Source: DASYPQ01 sp046155895 (GTDB taxonomy: Bacteria; Planctomycetota; UBA1135; GCA-002686595). Taken from it: 64,000 nucleotides of DNA. Made by a program: the position numbers and the translations under genes. Shown in pieces: positions 53,355 through 61,166 of this stretch. The stretch is from positions 1-64,000 of the forward strand of contig JBJXFB010000054.1 in the NCBI GenBank assembly GCA_046155895.1, given 5' to 3'. Below the pieces are notes generated by a model, which was not told where the DNA came from, did not search any database, and was given only the letters and a program-made list of their open reading frames with translations. Positions within the stretch are counted from its first letter, which is position 1. Each line of letters begins with the position of its first letter.

Positions 53355-53885
53355 TCAGTCCTTCTCGAATTCCTTGTACTTCCCGTCCAGCGGCAGGAGC
53401 TTGTGGAACGTCCACTTGGTGCCCTTGCTGTTCGTCACGAGCACCTGGACCTGGATCCTCTTGTCCGCCATGTTCGCGATGTAGGCGTCGTGCGCGAAAA
53501 TGGAGTATTCGAACCAGTCGAGAGGCGTGTTGTTGCCGTCGAGCGAGCGATCCCGGATCTCCTGCGGCTCCTGCGGGTAGGTCGGATCAACGGCGTTGGT
53601 GATCTGCCAGAAGATCTCCATCTTGTTGACGAGGGCTGGCTTCTGGGCTTCCTCGATCCACATGTCGATGCTGGGCAGGACGGGATTCGTCGTGGGCTGG
53701 TTGAACCAGCGCGCGCGGCCGCGGACGACCGGAGGAGCTCCGTCGACCGGCCCGGCAGGATCCGAGATCGGCGAGGAATCGGGCTGCGGACACGTGCAGC
53801 ACGAGCCTTGGAGAAGCGCCAGACAGAAAGCGAGCAGCAGGGTCCACCATCCCGTGCGCGTGCGAGGTACCGCGGTAGAGACCAT
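53355..53885 (-). CDS. Exported protein, member 3 of the same paralogue family
   Basis: A 176-residue exported protein: signal helix WWTLLLAFCLALLQGSCCTC ends in three Cys, which may mean lipid attachment although the lipobox is not canonical. Family blocks: VRGRARWFNQPTTNPVLPSI, MEIFWQI, FEYSIFAHDAYIANMADKRI and LLPLDGKYKEF. ATG 53885 has GGAGGTGG a few bases upstream. First gene of the four-gene minus-strand cluster, followed after 89 nt by the CLCA-like gene. Confidence 0.7.
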   Translation of the reverse strand: MVSTAVPRTRTGWWTLLLAFCLALLQGSCCTCPQPDSSPISDPAGPVDGAPPVVRGRARWFNQPTTNPVLPSIDMWIEEAQKPALVNKMEIFWQITNAVDPTYPQEPQEIRDRSLDGNNTPLDWFEYSIFAHDAYIANMADKRIQVQVLVTNSKGTKWTFHKLLPLDGKYKEFEKD

Positions 53886-53949
53886 TTCCACCTCCGGGAG
53901 AGGTTCGGGGCCGAGGGAATGCGAAACCCGCGCGCCGCGTCCGAGTTGG

Positions 53950-53970
53950 GGAACGCTTGGAGCGTTCCCG
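53950..53970. promoter_or_regulatory. Perfect 9-bp inverted repeat in the leader of member 3
   Basis: gggaacgct (53950-53958) and agcgttccc (53962-53970) are perfect complements around a 3-nt loop. From the promoter at 54000-54029 it would be transcribed at about +24 to +44, so it may be an RNA hairpin or an operator. The matching region before member 2 lacks this symmetry. Confidence 0.45.
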
Positions 53971-53999
53971 GAGCGAGCGACCCGGCGAACGGAGCTGGG

Positions 54000-54029
54000 A
54001 TTCTAGCGCGCGCGCCTGCCCGAGCCCAA
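54000..54029 (-). promoter_or_regulatory. Promoter of paralogue member 3 and the CLCA-like gene
   Basis: On the minus strand, TTGGGC (54024-54029) and TAGAAT (54000-54005) are separated by 18 bases. The same TTG-N18-TA-AAT arrangement and a similar leader precede member 2. It lies in the 212-nt divergent gap with the GIY-YIG gene. Confidence 0.5.
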
Positions 54030-54097
54030 TCCAAGGCTGCGCGCCGATGGCTGCTGGTGGACGGCCCCCCTCGCCGACAGAATGCGATCGCACCCCG

Positions 54098-54397
54098 ATG
54101 CAGCAGTGGTCCGTCTACCTGATCCGCTGCTCGCGCGGCGCGCTCTACGCCGGCATCGCCACGGAGGTCGAGCGCCGGCTCGAGGAGCACCGCCGGGGTC
54201 GCGGCGCCAAGGCCCTGCGCGGGCGCGGGCCGCTCGCGCTCGTCTACCGCCGCGCCGTCGGCGACCGATCGCTCGCGCTGCGCGTCGAGCACGGCCTCAA
54301 GCGCCTCGCGAAAGCCGAGAAGGAGGCGCTGGTCCGCGCGTCTCCCTCGCGGTCGCGGCTCCTCGGCCGCCTCGGCCTCACAGGTTCCCGAGGCTGA
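54098..54397 (+). CDS. GIY-YIG nuclease-like protein (UPF0213/YhbQ type)
   Basis: A 99-residue single-domain GIY-YIG protein: SVYLIRCSRGALYAGIAT contains the paired VYL/YAG strands, followed by the RRLEEHRRG helix with catalytic Arg and RRAVGDRSLALRVEHGLKRL with the conserved Glu. Small proteins of this type are common and some cleave DNA; physiological role unclear. ATG 54098. Its last 20 bases overlap the 3' end of the convergent patatin-ferredoxin gene. Confidence 0.85.
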   Translation: MQQWSVYLIRCSRGALYAGIATEVERRLEEHRRGRGAKALRGRGPLALVYRRAVGDRSLALRVEHGLKRLAKAEKEALVRASPSRSRLLGRLGLTGSRG

Positions 54398-55505
54398 TCG
54401 CGTCCGTCGGGCAGTTCCGCGCGCAGGCGTGGTCGCGCGTGCACTCGTAGTTGCGCAGCTTGCGCACCGACGCCTTCTCCCCGCGCGCCCAGAACGCCTC
54501 GGTCTCGCATACCATCTCGCACATCCCGCAGCCGATGCAGCGCGTCGGATCGATCCGGATCGAGACGTAGTCGCGCGGCGTCACCGGCGTCGACATCCCC
54601 TCCACGATCTTCTCCTCGACGAGATCGCGCGTCGCCGCATGCGTCGTGAGGACCTTGATCGCCTCCACCTCGCCGGACTTCACCACGTCAGGCAGGCTCA
54701 CGAAGTCGAAGCGCGACATGTGGCCGACCTTGGGCTGGATCAAGGCGACGCGCCAGTCGACGTGCATGTGCAACGACTGCTCGACCAGCACCTCTTCCAC
54801 GATTTCGAAAGTCCGGTAGAGCGTGGTGAGCACGCGGTTCTTGTAGTTCGGCGCCTTGAACGTGCCCTTGAGCGACAGATCGACCGCGATGATGAGATCG
54901 GGGTTCAGCGTCTTGGCGAAGCGCAGCGGCACGGAGTCGACCATGCCGCCGTCCATGTAGCTGTACCCGTCGCGCTCGTAGGGCTCGAAAATGCCGGGGA
55001 GCGCGCACGAGCTGTACACGGCCTCGACCAGGGGGATCTCGTCGAAGCCGGGCGTTCCCCAGAACACCGATCCGCCCGTCTCCAGGCGCACCGCGTTGCA
55101 GAAGAACGGGATCGGCATCGCCCTGAACGTCGTCTTCGGGAGGATGCGCGTGAGGCTCTCGCGGAAGGTCTCGCCGCGGTACATGCTGCGCGCGCGCGTG
55201 CCCTTGAGGAGGAACTTCAGGAAGTTCGGGCGGAAGTAGTCGGTCTTCTCGAGGGACGCGACGTGGGACTCGATCTTGTCGATCGGGAGGCCGCCCGCGG
55301 CCATCGCACCGATCAGGGAGCCGATGCTGGTGCCGACGATCGCGTCGTACTGGATGCCGAGAGTCGCGAGAGCCTTGAGGACGCCGATGTGCGCGATGCC
55401 GCGCATGCCGCCGCCGCCGAGGACGAGGACGGTGCGGGGCCGGTGGTTCGAGCGCTGACCGGGGTGGCGCAGCGTGTAGGCGGTTCGGTCGAGGGAAAGG
55501 TGCAC
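54378..55505 (-). CDS. Patatin-like phospholipase fused to a C-terminal 2[4Fe-4S] ferredoxin domain
   Basis: A 375-residue protein from the likely GTG 55505. Residues ~25-300 are a patatin-like acyl hydrolase: oxyanion GGGGMRG (30-36), nucleophile GTSIGS (Ser60) and Asp in YMDGGMVDS (Asp185), so the Ser-Asp dyad is intact. Residues ~315-375 are ferredoxin-like: CIGCGMCEMVC (CxxCxxCxxxC) and CTRDHACARNCP, which reads CxxDxxCxxxCP with Asp in the position of the second Cys, as in Pyrococcus furiosus ferredoxin. The start is uncertain; the frame is open to 55679, inside the promoter region of the ligase gene. A redox-responsive lipase is a possible reading, not shown. Confidence 0.82.
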   Translation of the reverse strand: MHLSLDRTAYTLRHPGQRSNHRPRTVLVLGGGGMRGIAHIGVLKALATLGIQYDAIVGTSIGSLIGAMAAGGLPIDKIESHVASLEKTDYFRPNFLKFLLKGTRARSMYRGETFRESLTRILPKTTFRAMPIPFFCNAVRLETGGSVFWGTPGFDEIPLVEAVYSSCALPGIFEPYERDGYSYMDGGMVDSVPLRFAKTLNPDLIIAVDLSLKGTFKAPNYKNRVLTTLYRTFEIVEEVLVEQSLHMHVDWRVALIQPKVGHMSRFDFVSLPDVVKSGEVEAIKVLTTHAATRDLVEEKIVEGMSTPVTPRDYVSIRIDPTRCIGCGMCEMVCETEAFWARGEKASVRKLRNYECTRDHACARNCPTDAISLGNL

Positions 55506-55677
55506 GTGGGGTACGGGGGCGCCGCGGATACGGGGTTCCGGGGTACGTGTCGGCTGGAACGCGCGCGGACTGTACCGGCGGGATCGCAGTCGGGGCCATC
55601 CGGGCGGATTGTCGCGGGACGGGGAATGAACGGCATCGGCCCTTGAGCGGACCCTCCACGGTCGCCAGCCTGTGTCC

Positions 55678-57159
55678 ATGCCGAGCCGCCTGAACTCGTG
55701 GTCCCGCCTGCACCGCGCCCCGCAGGCCGAGCTCCGCGACCTCCAGAACCGCGCGCTCGCCCGCTTCGTCCGGGAGGAGCTCTACCCCTTCTCCGCGCAC
55801 TACCGCCGCGTCTTCGACGAGGCGGGGATCACCCCGCGCGACATCCGCAGCGTCGCGGACCTCCGGAAGCTCCCCTTCTCCTCCAAGAAGGACCTCCTCG
55901 ACGCCCAGTCCGACGAGAACCGCAAGCGCGATTTCGTCCTCATCCCCACCCCCCACGCGATCCGCGAGCACTGGCCCTTCGGAAGGAAGGTCGCCGTCGC
56001 CCTCGGCGGCGCGCGCGCCCGCGAGATCCTCCGCCGCGACTACACGCCCATCTTCCTCACGTTCACGACCGGCCGCTCGAGCGCGCCCGTCGTCTTCACC
56101 TACACGCGGCACGACCTCGACCTGCTCGGCGAGGCGGGCGCGCGCCTCCTCGACGTCTTCGCCGTGCCCGAGGAGGGCGCGCGGCTCGTCTCGATGATCC
56201 CCTTCGCGCCCCACCTCGCGTTCTGGCAGGTGACCTTCGGCGCGATCCGCTCGACGCGCCTCGTCATCCCGACCGGCGGCGGCAAGGTCATGGGCACCTC
56301 CGGCAACCTCAAGATGGTCGAGCGCTTCAAGCCGACCGGCCTCGTCGGAGTCCCGGGCTTCGTCTACCACGTCCTGCGCGAAGGTCAGGAGAAGGGCGCC
56401 GACTTCTCGTCCGTCCGCCAGGTCTTCCTGGGCGCGGAAAAGGTGACGCCGGGGCTCAAGGCCAAGATGGCCGAATCGCTCGCGGCCTGCGGCGCGAAGG
56501 ACGTCTCGATCCTCGGCACCTACGGCTTCACCGAGGCGCGCATGGCGTTCGCCGAGTGCCCCACGAAGTACCACCAGACGAGCGGCTACCACCTCTACCC
56601 CGATCTCGGCGTGTTCGAGATCGTCGATCCGCAGTCGGGCGAGCCTCTCGGCGAGGGCGAGACGGGCGAGATCGTCTACACGCCGATCGCGGGGCACGGG
56701 ACGGTGCTGTTGCGGTACCGCACCGGCGATCTCGCGGTCGGCGGCATGACCTGGGACCCGTGCCCCTTCTGCGGAAGGACCGTCCCGCGCATCGCTTCGG
56801 AGCTCAAGCGATCCAGCGACCAGAAGGCGATGAACCTGACGAAGATCAAGGGCACGCTCGTCGACCTGCCGCAGATGGGAGAGACGCTGTCCTCGATGCC
56901 CGAGGTCGAGGAGTGGCAGGTGGTGCTCAAGAAGAAGAACGACGACCCGCACGAGCTCGACGAGTTCGTCGTGCGCGTCTCGCTGCGCGACGGGGTCGAG
57001 GCGGGGGCCTTCGAGAAGAAGGCTCGCCAGGAGCTGGTCGACGCGACCGAGGTCGCGCCGAACCGGATCGAGGTCCTGGGCCGGAAGGAGCTCCTGGCCG
57101 AGCTCGGGATGGAGACGGAGCTGAAGGAGAAGCGCTTCGTCGACTTGCGGCCCAAGTGA
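55678..57159 (+). CDS. AMP-forming acyl/aryl-CoA ligase (phenylacetate-CoA ligase-like)
   Basis: A 493-residue adenylate-forming enzyme most like PaaK-type ligases. Motifs: FTTGRSSAPVVFTYT (phosphate-binding loop), GTYGFTEARMAF (A5), GETGEIVYTPI and RYRTGDLAV (A7-A8), and a PaaK-style CPFCGRTVPRI that may bind zinc. Substrate unknown. ATG 55678 is used; GTG 55672 is possible. Its stop overlaps the next ATG (TGATG), so it is coupled with the FAD reductase gene. Confidence 0.82.
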   Translation: MPSRLNSWSRLHRAPQAELRDLQNRALARFVREELYPFSAHYRRVFDEAGITPRDIRSVADLRKLPFSSKKDLLDAQSDENRKRDFVLIPTPHAIREHWPFGRKVAVALGGARAREILRRDYTPIFLTFTTGRSSAPVVFTYTRHDLDLLGEAGARLLDVFAVPEEGARLVSMIPFAPHLAFWQVTFGAIRSTRLVIPTGGGKVMGTSGNLKMVERFKPTGLVGVPGFVYHVLREGQEKGADFSSVRQVFLGAEKVTPGLKAKMAESLAACGAKDVSILGTYGFTEARMAFAECPTKYHQTSGYHLYPDLGVFEIVDPQSGEPLGEGETGEIVYTPIAGHGTVLLRYRTGDLAVGGMTWDPCPFCGRTVPRIASELKRSSDQKAMNLTKIKGTLVDLPQMGETLSSMPEVEEWQVVLKKKNDDPHELDEFVVRVSLRDGVEAGAFEKKARQELVDATEVAPNRIEVLGRKELLAELGMETELKEKRFVDLRPK

Positions 57160-58346
57160 TGGACTTCGCCGTCGCCGGCGGCGGCATCGGGGGTTCCGTC
57201 CTGGCCGAGCTCCTCGCGCGCGGAGGAAAGCGCGTCCTCGTCCTCGAAAAGGGCCTGTCCGCCCCGCAGTGGACCCGCCCCGAGATCCTCTGGCCCGCGA
57301 CGGCCGACTTCGTCCGCGAGCTCGCCGCCGGCGCCGACTGGGAGGCCGTGCTCGCCTCGCCCATCGAAGCCTGCGACATCCAAGACGGCCGCGGCGTGCG
57401 CGAGCTCGTGCCGGCGGCCTCCCTGCGCCAGGCCGGCGTGCGTCCCTGGTCCACCGATTCGAGCGGCGTGAGGGAGAGGCTCCTCGCGCAGGCGAGCTTC
57501 GAGCTGCGGCGCGGGTTCGAGGCCGTCGGGCTCCTGCGCGAGAAAGGAGCCGGATCGCGCGTGGTCGGCCTGCGCGCGCGCGAGATCGCGACGGGGAAGG
57601 AGCACGAGTTCCCGGCGCGCTGGACGATCGGCGACGACGGCGTCGAGTCGGTCGTGCGCCGCGAGTGCGGCATCCGGATCGAGCTCCAGACCTTCGCGAT
57701 CGAGTTCCTGTGCTTCGGCCCCGGCTGGCCCGACGCGCTGCCTCCCTCGCGCGTGCGCCTGTGGGTGAACCGCGGCGGGACGGCTTCGGGGATCCTGGCC
57801 CTGGGCGCCCTCCCGCTCCCGCGCGGGCGCGCGACCTCGCTCGTCGTGCTGCGCCGAGGAGCGCTCGAGAAGGCCACGGGAGCCGATTGGGAGAGCTTCC
57901 TCGATCACGATCCGCTCCTGCGGGAGATCACGGCCGGCCGGAAGTTCCCCGGGGGCTTCGCGCACGTCCGTCGAGCGTTCGGCCACGCCGAGCGTTACGG
58001 CGTCGACGGCGCGATCCTCCTCGGCGACGCCGCCCACCCCGTGAGTCCCGCGGGAGGCCAGGGCTCGAGCATGGCGGTCGCGGACGCGCGGACGCTGGCG
58101 GAGATCCTGCTCGGAAGCTCGCCCGACCCCGTGGCCGAGTTCGAACGCCGCCGCCGCGCCCCGAACACGCGCTCGCTCGCGATCACGCGGCTCGTCCACC
58201 GCGTCTGGACGCTGCCCTCCTGGTGCCGGCCGACGCCGGGGTTCTACGCGGCGCTCTCCCTTTTCCGCGCGCGCCCGTCGCTCCTCGCGCGGGCGATGCG
58301 GGGCGTCTCGACGCGGTTCCTGGAAGAGCGGCCCGCGAGCCCCTAG
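57159..58346 (+). CDS. FAD-dependent oxidoreductase (UbiH/geranylgeranyl reductase-like)
   Basis: A 395-residue flavoprotein of the PHBH fold: N-terminal dinucleotide-binding GGGIGGSVLAELLARGG and VLVLEKG, and the FAD ribityl-binding GDAAHPVSPAGGQGSSMA (~289-306). Typical for hydroxylases/halogenases or geranylgeranyl-type reductases; the middle substrate domain does not let me choose. Start ATG 57159 overlaps the ligase stop; thiolase gene follows 15 nt later. Confidence 0.85.
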   Translation: MDFAVAGGGIGGSVLAELLARGGKRVLVLEKGLSAPQWTRPEILWPATADFVRELAAGADWEAVLASPIEACDIQDGRGVRELVPAASLRQAGVRPWSTDSSGVRERLLAQASFELRRGFEAVGLLREKGAGSRVVGLRAREIATGKEHEFPARWTIGDDGVESVVRRECGIRIELQTFAIEFLCFGPGWPDALPPSRVRLWVNRGGTASGILALGALPLPRGRATSLVVLRRGALEKATGADWESFLDHDPLLREITAGRKFPGGFAHVRRAFGHAERYGVDGAILLGDAAHPVSPAGGQGSSMAVADARTLAEILLGSSPDPVAEFERRRRAPNTRSLAITRLVHRVWTLPSWCRPTPGFYAALSLFRARPSLLARAMRGVSTRFLEERPASP

Positions 58347-58361
58347 GCTCGGCGCCCGCCG

Positions 58362-59666
58362 ATGCCGAAGACGTCCGTCGTCCTCGCCGCTCCACTGCGC
58401 ACGCCCTGGTGCCGCGCGGGAAGCGCGTTCGCGCGCGAGGACGCCGGCCACCTCGGGGCGCTGCTCGCGCGCGAGATCGTCGCGCGCTCGGGCATCGACC
58501 CCGCGGCGATCGACGAGGTCATCGTCGGCTGCGTCGGGCCGCCCCACGACCAGGCCAACATCGCGCGCGTGATCGGCCTCCGCGCCGGCATCCCGCGCGG
58601 CGTCCCGGCCCGCACCGTCGCGCGCAACTGCGCCAGCGGCATCGAGGCGGTCACGACGGCGGGGACCGAGATCGATGCGGGGCGCGGGAGCCTCTACCTC
58701 TGCCTCGGCGTCGAGGTCATGAGCGCGTATCCGCTCATCATGGGCGAGAAGCTCACTCGCTTCTTCGACCGGCTCTCGCGCGCCCGGTCGATGCCGGCGA
58801 AGCTCTCCACGCTCGCCTCCTTCCGTCCGTCGATGATCAAGCCGCGCATCGCGCTCCTCGAGGGCCTCACCGACCCCGTCAGCGGCCTGATCATGGGCAA
58901 GACGGCCGAGATCCTCGCGCGCGAGTTCTCGATCTCGCGCGTCGAAGCGGACCAGTTCGCGCTCGAGAGCCACCAGCGCGCGCAGAAGGCGCGCGAGTCC
59001 GGCCGCATGGCGCGCGAGATCCTGCCTGTCCTTCCTGTGGGCGCACGCGAAGAGGCCAAGGCGGTCGAGCACGACGACTCCATCCGCGACGGGCAGACGC
59101 TCGAGGCGCTCGGAAAGCTCAAGCCCTACTTCGAGAAGCCCGACGGCCGCGTCACGGTCGGCAACTCCTGCGGGATCACCGACGGCGCCGCGGGCATGCT
59201 CGTCGCGAGCGAGGAGCGCGCCCGCGCGCTCGGCCTCGCGCCCCTGGCGAAGCTCCGCTCCTACGCCTGGTCGGGCTGCGACCCCGCGCGCATGGGCCTC
59301 GGGCCCGTCTTCGCGAGCTCGATCGCGCTCGACGACGCCGGCCTCACCCTCGCCGACATGGATTCGATCGAGCTGAACGAGGCCTTCGCCGCGCAAGTCC
59401 TCGCGTGCAAGAAGGCGTTCGAGAGCGAATCGTTCGCGCACAGCGATCTCCGTCGCGGCAGCGCGCTCGGCACGCTCGACCTCGCGCGCACGAACCGCAA
59501 CGGCGGCGCGATCGCGCTCGGACATCCGGTCGGTGCGACGGGCGCGCGCCTCCTGCTCACGCTCGCTCACGAGCTCGCCTTGCAGAAGCAGCGTTACGGC
59601 CTCGCGACGCTGTGCATCGGCGGCGGACAGGGCGGAGCCGTCGTCCTCGAGAGGTACGGCGCCTGA
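58362..59666 (+). CDS. Thiolase (acetyl-CoA acyltransferase, FadA/FadI-like)
   Basis: A 434-residue thiolase with all catalytic residues: nucleophilic Cys in ARNCASG (~90), His in GGAIALGHPVGATGAR (~388) and the second Cys in CIGGGQGGA (~418). The insert (LTRFFDRLSRARSMPAKLS) and length fit FadI/trifunctional-enzyme beta-subunit thiolases. It would carry out thiolytic cleavage in beta-oxidation or Claisen condensation. Third of a tightly spaced ligase-oxidoreductase-thiolase set. Confidence 0.92.
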   Translation: MPKTSVVLAAPLRTPWCRAGSAFAREDAGHLGALLAREIVARSGIDPAAIDEVIVGCVGPPHDQANIARVIGLRAGIPRGVPARTVARNCASGIEAVTTAGTEIDAGRGSLYLCLGVEVMSAYPLIMGEKLTRFFDRLSRARSMPAKLSTLASFRPSMIKPRIALLEGLTDPVSGLIMGKTAEILAREFSISRVEADQFALESHQRAQKARESGRMAREILPVLPVGAREEAKAVEHDDSIRDGQTLEALGKLKPYFEKPDGRVTVGNSCGITDGAAGMLVASEERARALGLAPLAKLRSYAWSGCDPARMGLGPVFASSIALDDAGLTLADMDSIELNEAFAAQVLACKKAFESESFAHSDLRRGSALGTLDLARTNRNGGAIALGHPVGATGARLLLTLAHELALQKQRYGLATLCIGGGQGGAVVLERYGA

Positions 59667-59691
59667 TCGGCCGCCGCCCGGATCCGCACCC

Positions 59692-60153
59692 ATGACCCCG
59701 AAGTACGATCGAGTCCTCGTCACGACCGATTTCTCGAAGTGGGGCGATGCGGCGATCCCCCACGCCTATGCCCTCGTCGGGCGCGGCCCGGGGACGGTCG
59801 TCCTGTGCCACGTCCTGGAGCGACCGCAGCCGCCGAACCCCCTCTACGCGCACTACTCCCCCGTCAGGACGATGACCCCCGCGGAGCGCGAGGCGCTGGC
59901 CGAGCAGCTCGCCCAGAAGCTGAAGCGATCCGTCCCGGGAGGCGTCCCGAGGTCCGTGAAGACCGAGGTCCGCGTGCTCGAGACCTCCGAGCCGGTGCAC
60001 GAAGCGATCGTCGGCCTCGCGCGGCGATCACGCGTCAAGGCGATCGTGATCTCCTCCCACGGCCAAGCGGGCCTCCGTCGCCTGTTCCTGGGCTCGACCA
60101 CCGAGCGGGTCCTGCGCTGCGCGGACCGGCCCGTGTTCGTCGTCCGCTCCTGA
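59692..60153 (+). CDS. Universal stress protein (UspA family)
   Basis: A 153-residue single-domain Usp: YDRVLVTTDFSKWGDAAIPHA at the N-terminus and the ATP-binding SSHGQAGLRRLFLGSTTERV (G-x2-G-x9-G-S/T), so it should bind ATP. ATG 59692. Eight bases separate its stop from the CaCA antiporter start, making it part of the calcium-transport operon; it may sense energy state for that operon, which is inference. Confidence 0.9.
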   Translation: MTPKYDRVLVTTDFSKWGDAAIPHAYALVGRGPGTVVLCHVLERPQPPNPLYAHYSPVRTMTPAEREALAEQLAQKLKRSVPGGVPRSVKTEVRVLETSEPVHEAIVGLARRSRVKAIVISSHGQAGLRRLFLGSTTERVLRCADRPVFVVRS

Positions 60154-60161
60154 GGGCGGGT

Positions 60162-61166
60162 TTGCAGTTCGCCCTGCTGGAGTTCCTGGTGTCCGGCGCG
60201 GTGATCGCCCTCGCGGGGGTGTTCCTCGTTCGCTTCGCGGACCGCATTGCGGACCTCACCGGACTCGGGAGGATCCTCGTCGGGAGCCTCCTGCTCGCCG
60301 GAGCGACGTCGCTGCCCGAGTTCTCCGTGGACCTCTCCGCGATCCGGATCGGCGAGCCGGACCTCGCCGTCGGGGACCTCCTCGGCAGCAGCCTGATGAA
60401 TCTGGCGATCCTGGCGATCGCCGATCTGGTCCGGCGTTCGCGCCAGCGCCTGATCTCCCCGCTCGGCGCCGCGCACGGGCTCTCGGCGACAATGAGCCTG
60501 GCGCTCACGGCCCTCGTGGGCATGGCGCTCGTCGTCCGGCCGGGCATCGCCTTCGGCCCGCTCGGAGTGTTCGCCTGGCTCCTGCTCGCGGCCTACCTGC
60601 TGGGCATCCGCCTCGTCACCTTCAACCAGCAGGCCGCGGTCGCGCTGCAGCCGGTCGTGAAGAAACCCGGCGAGCCCGGCCCCCGCCGCGGCCCGCTGCT
60701 CCGCGCCCTGGGCGGGTACGTCGGCTGCGCGGCCGTGATCTTCCTCGCGGCTCCCACCCTCGCGTCGGCGGCCGACGAGATCGCCCGGAAGTCCGGATTC
60801 GACCATTCGTTCGTCGGCACGGCGTTCCTGTCGCTGGCGACCTCGCTCCCGGAGCTCGTGACGACCCTGGTCGCGATCCGGCTCGGATCCTACGACCTGG
60901 CCCTCGGGAACATCTTCGGCAGCAACAGCTTCAACATGATGCTGCTCGTGCCCCTCGACGTCTTCCAGGAGGGACCGCTGCTCTCCGTCGTCCGCCCGAT
61001 CCACGCGGTGACGGCCTTCGGCGTCGTGATCGCGACCTCGGTCGCCGTGATGGCGCAGCTGTACCGCTTCGAGAAGCGCAGGCGCCTCGTCGACCCCGGG
61101 GCCGAGACGATCCTGCTCGTCGTCGCGCTCACGCACGCGCTCGTCCACCCGATGGGAGCCGCGTGA
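60162..61166 (+). CDS. CaCA-family sodium/calcium antiporter-like protein
   Basis: A 334-residue membrane protein with the two alpha-repeats of the Ca2+:cation antiporter superfamily: GATSLPEFSVDLSAI with DLAVGDLLGSSLMN, and LATSLPELVTTLVAI with DLALGNIFGSNSFNM, each carrying the ion-binding Glu. About ten helices. Start TTG 60162. Its stop overlaps the next start (TGATG), coupling it to a Ca2+ ATPase, so calcium export is the most likely role. Confidence 0.88.
   Translation: MQFALLEFLVSGAVIALAGVFLVRFADRIADLTGLGRILVGSLLLAGATSLPEFSVDLSAIRIGEPDLAVGDLLGSSLMNLAILAIADLVRRSRQRLISPLGAAHGLSATMSLALTALVGMALVVRPGIAFGPLGVFAWLLLAAYLLGIRLVTFNQQAAVALQPVVKKPGEPGPRRGPLLRALGGYVGCAAVIFLAAPTLASAADEIARKSGFDHSFVGTAFLSLATSLPELVTTLVAIRLGSYDLALGNIFGSNSFNMMLLVPLDVFQEGPLLSVVRPIHAVTAFGVVIATSVAVMAQLYRFEKRRRLVDPGAETILLVVALTHALVHPMGAA

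Noticed and set aside
55505..55679. A longer patatin-ferredoxin start near 55679
   Set aside because: The extra ~58 residues have no similarity to patatin proteins, no ribosome site, and would run into the start of the divergent ligase gene; GTG 55505 is kept with doubt.
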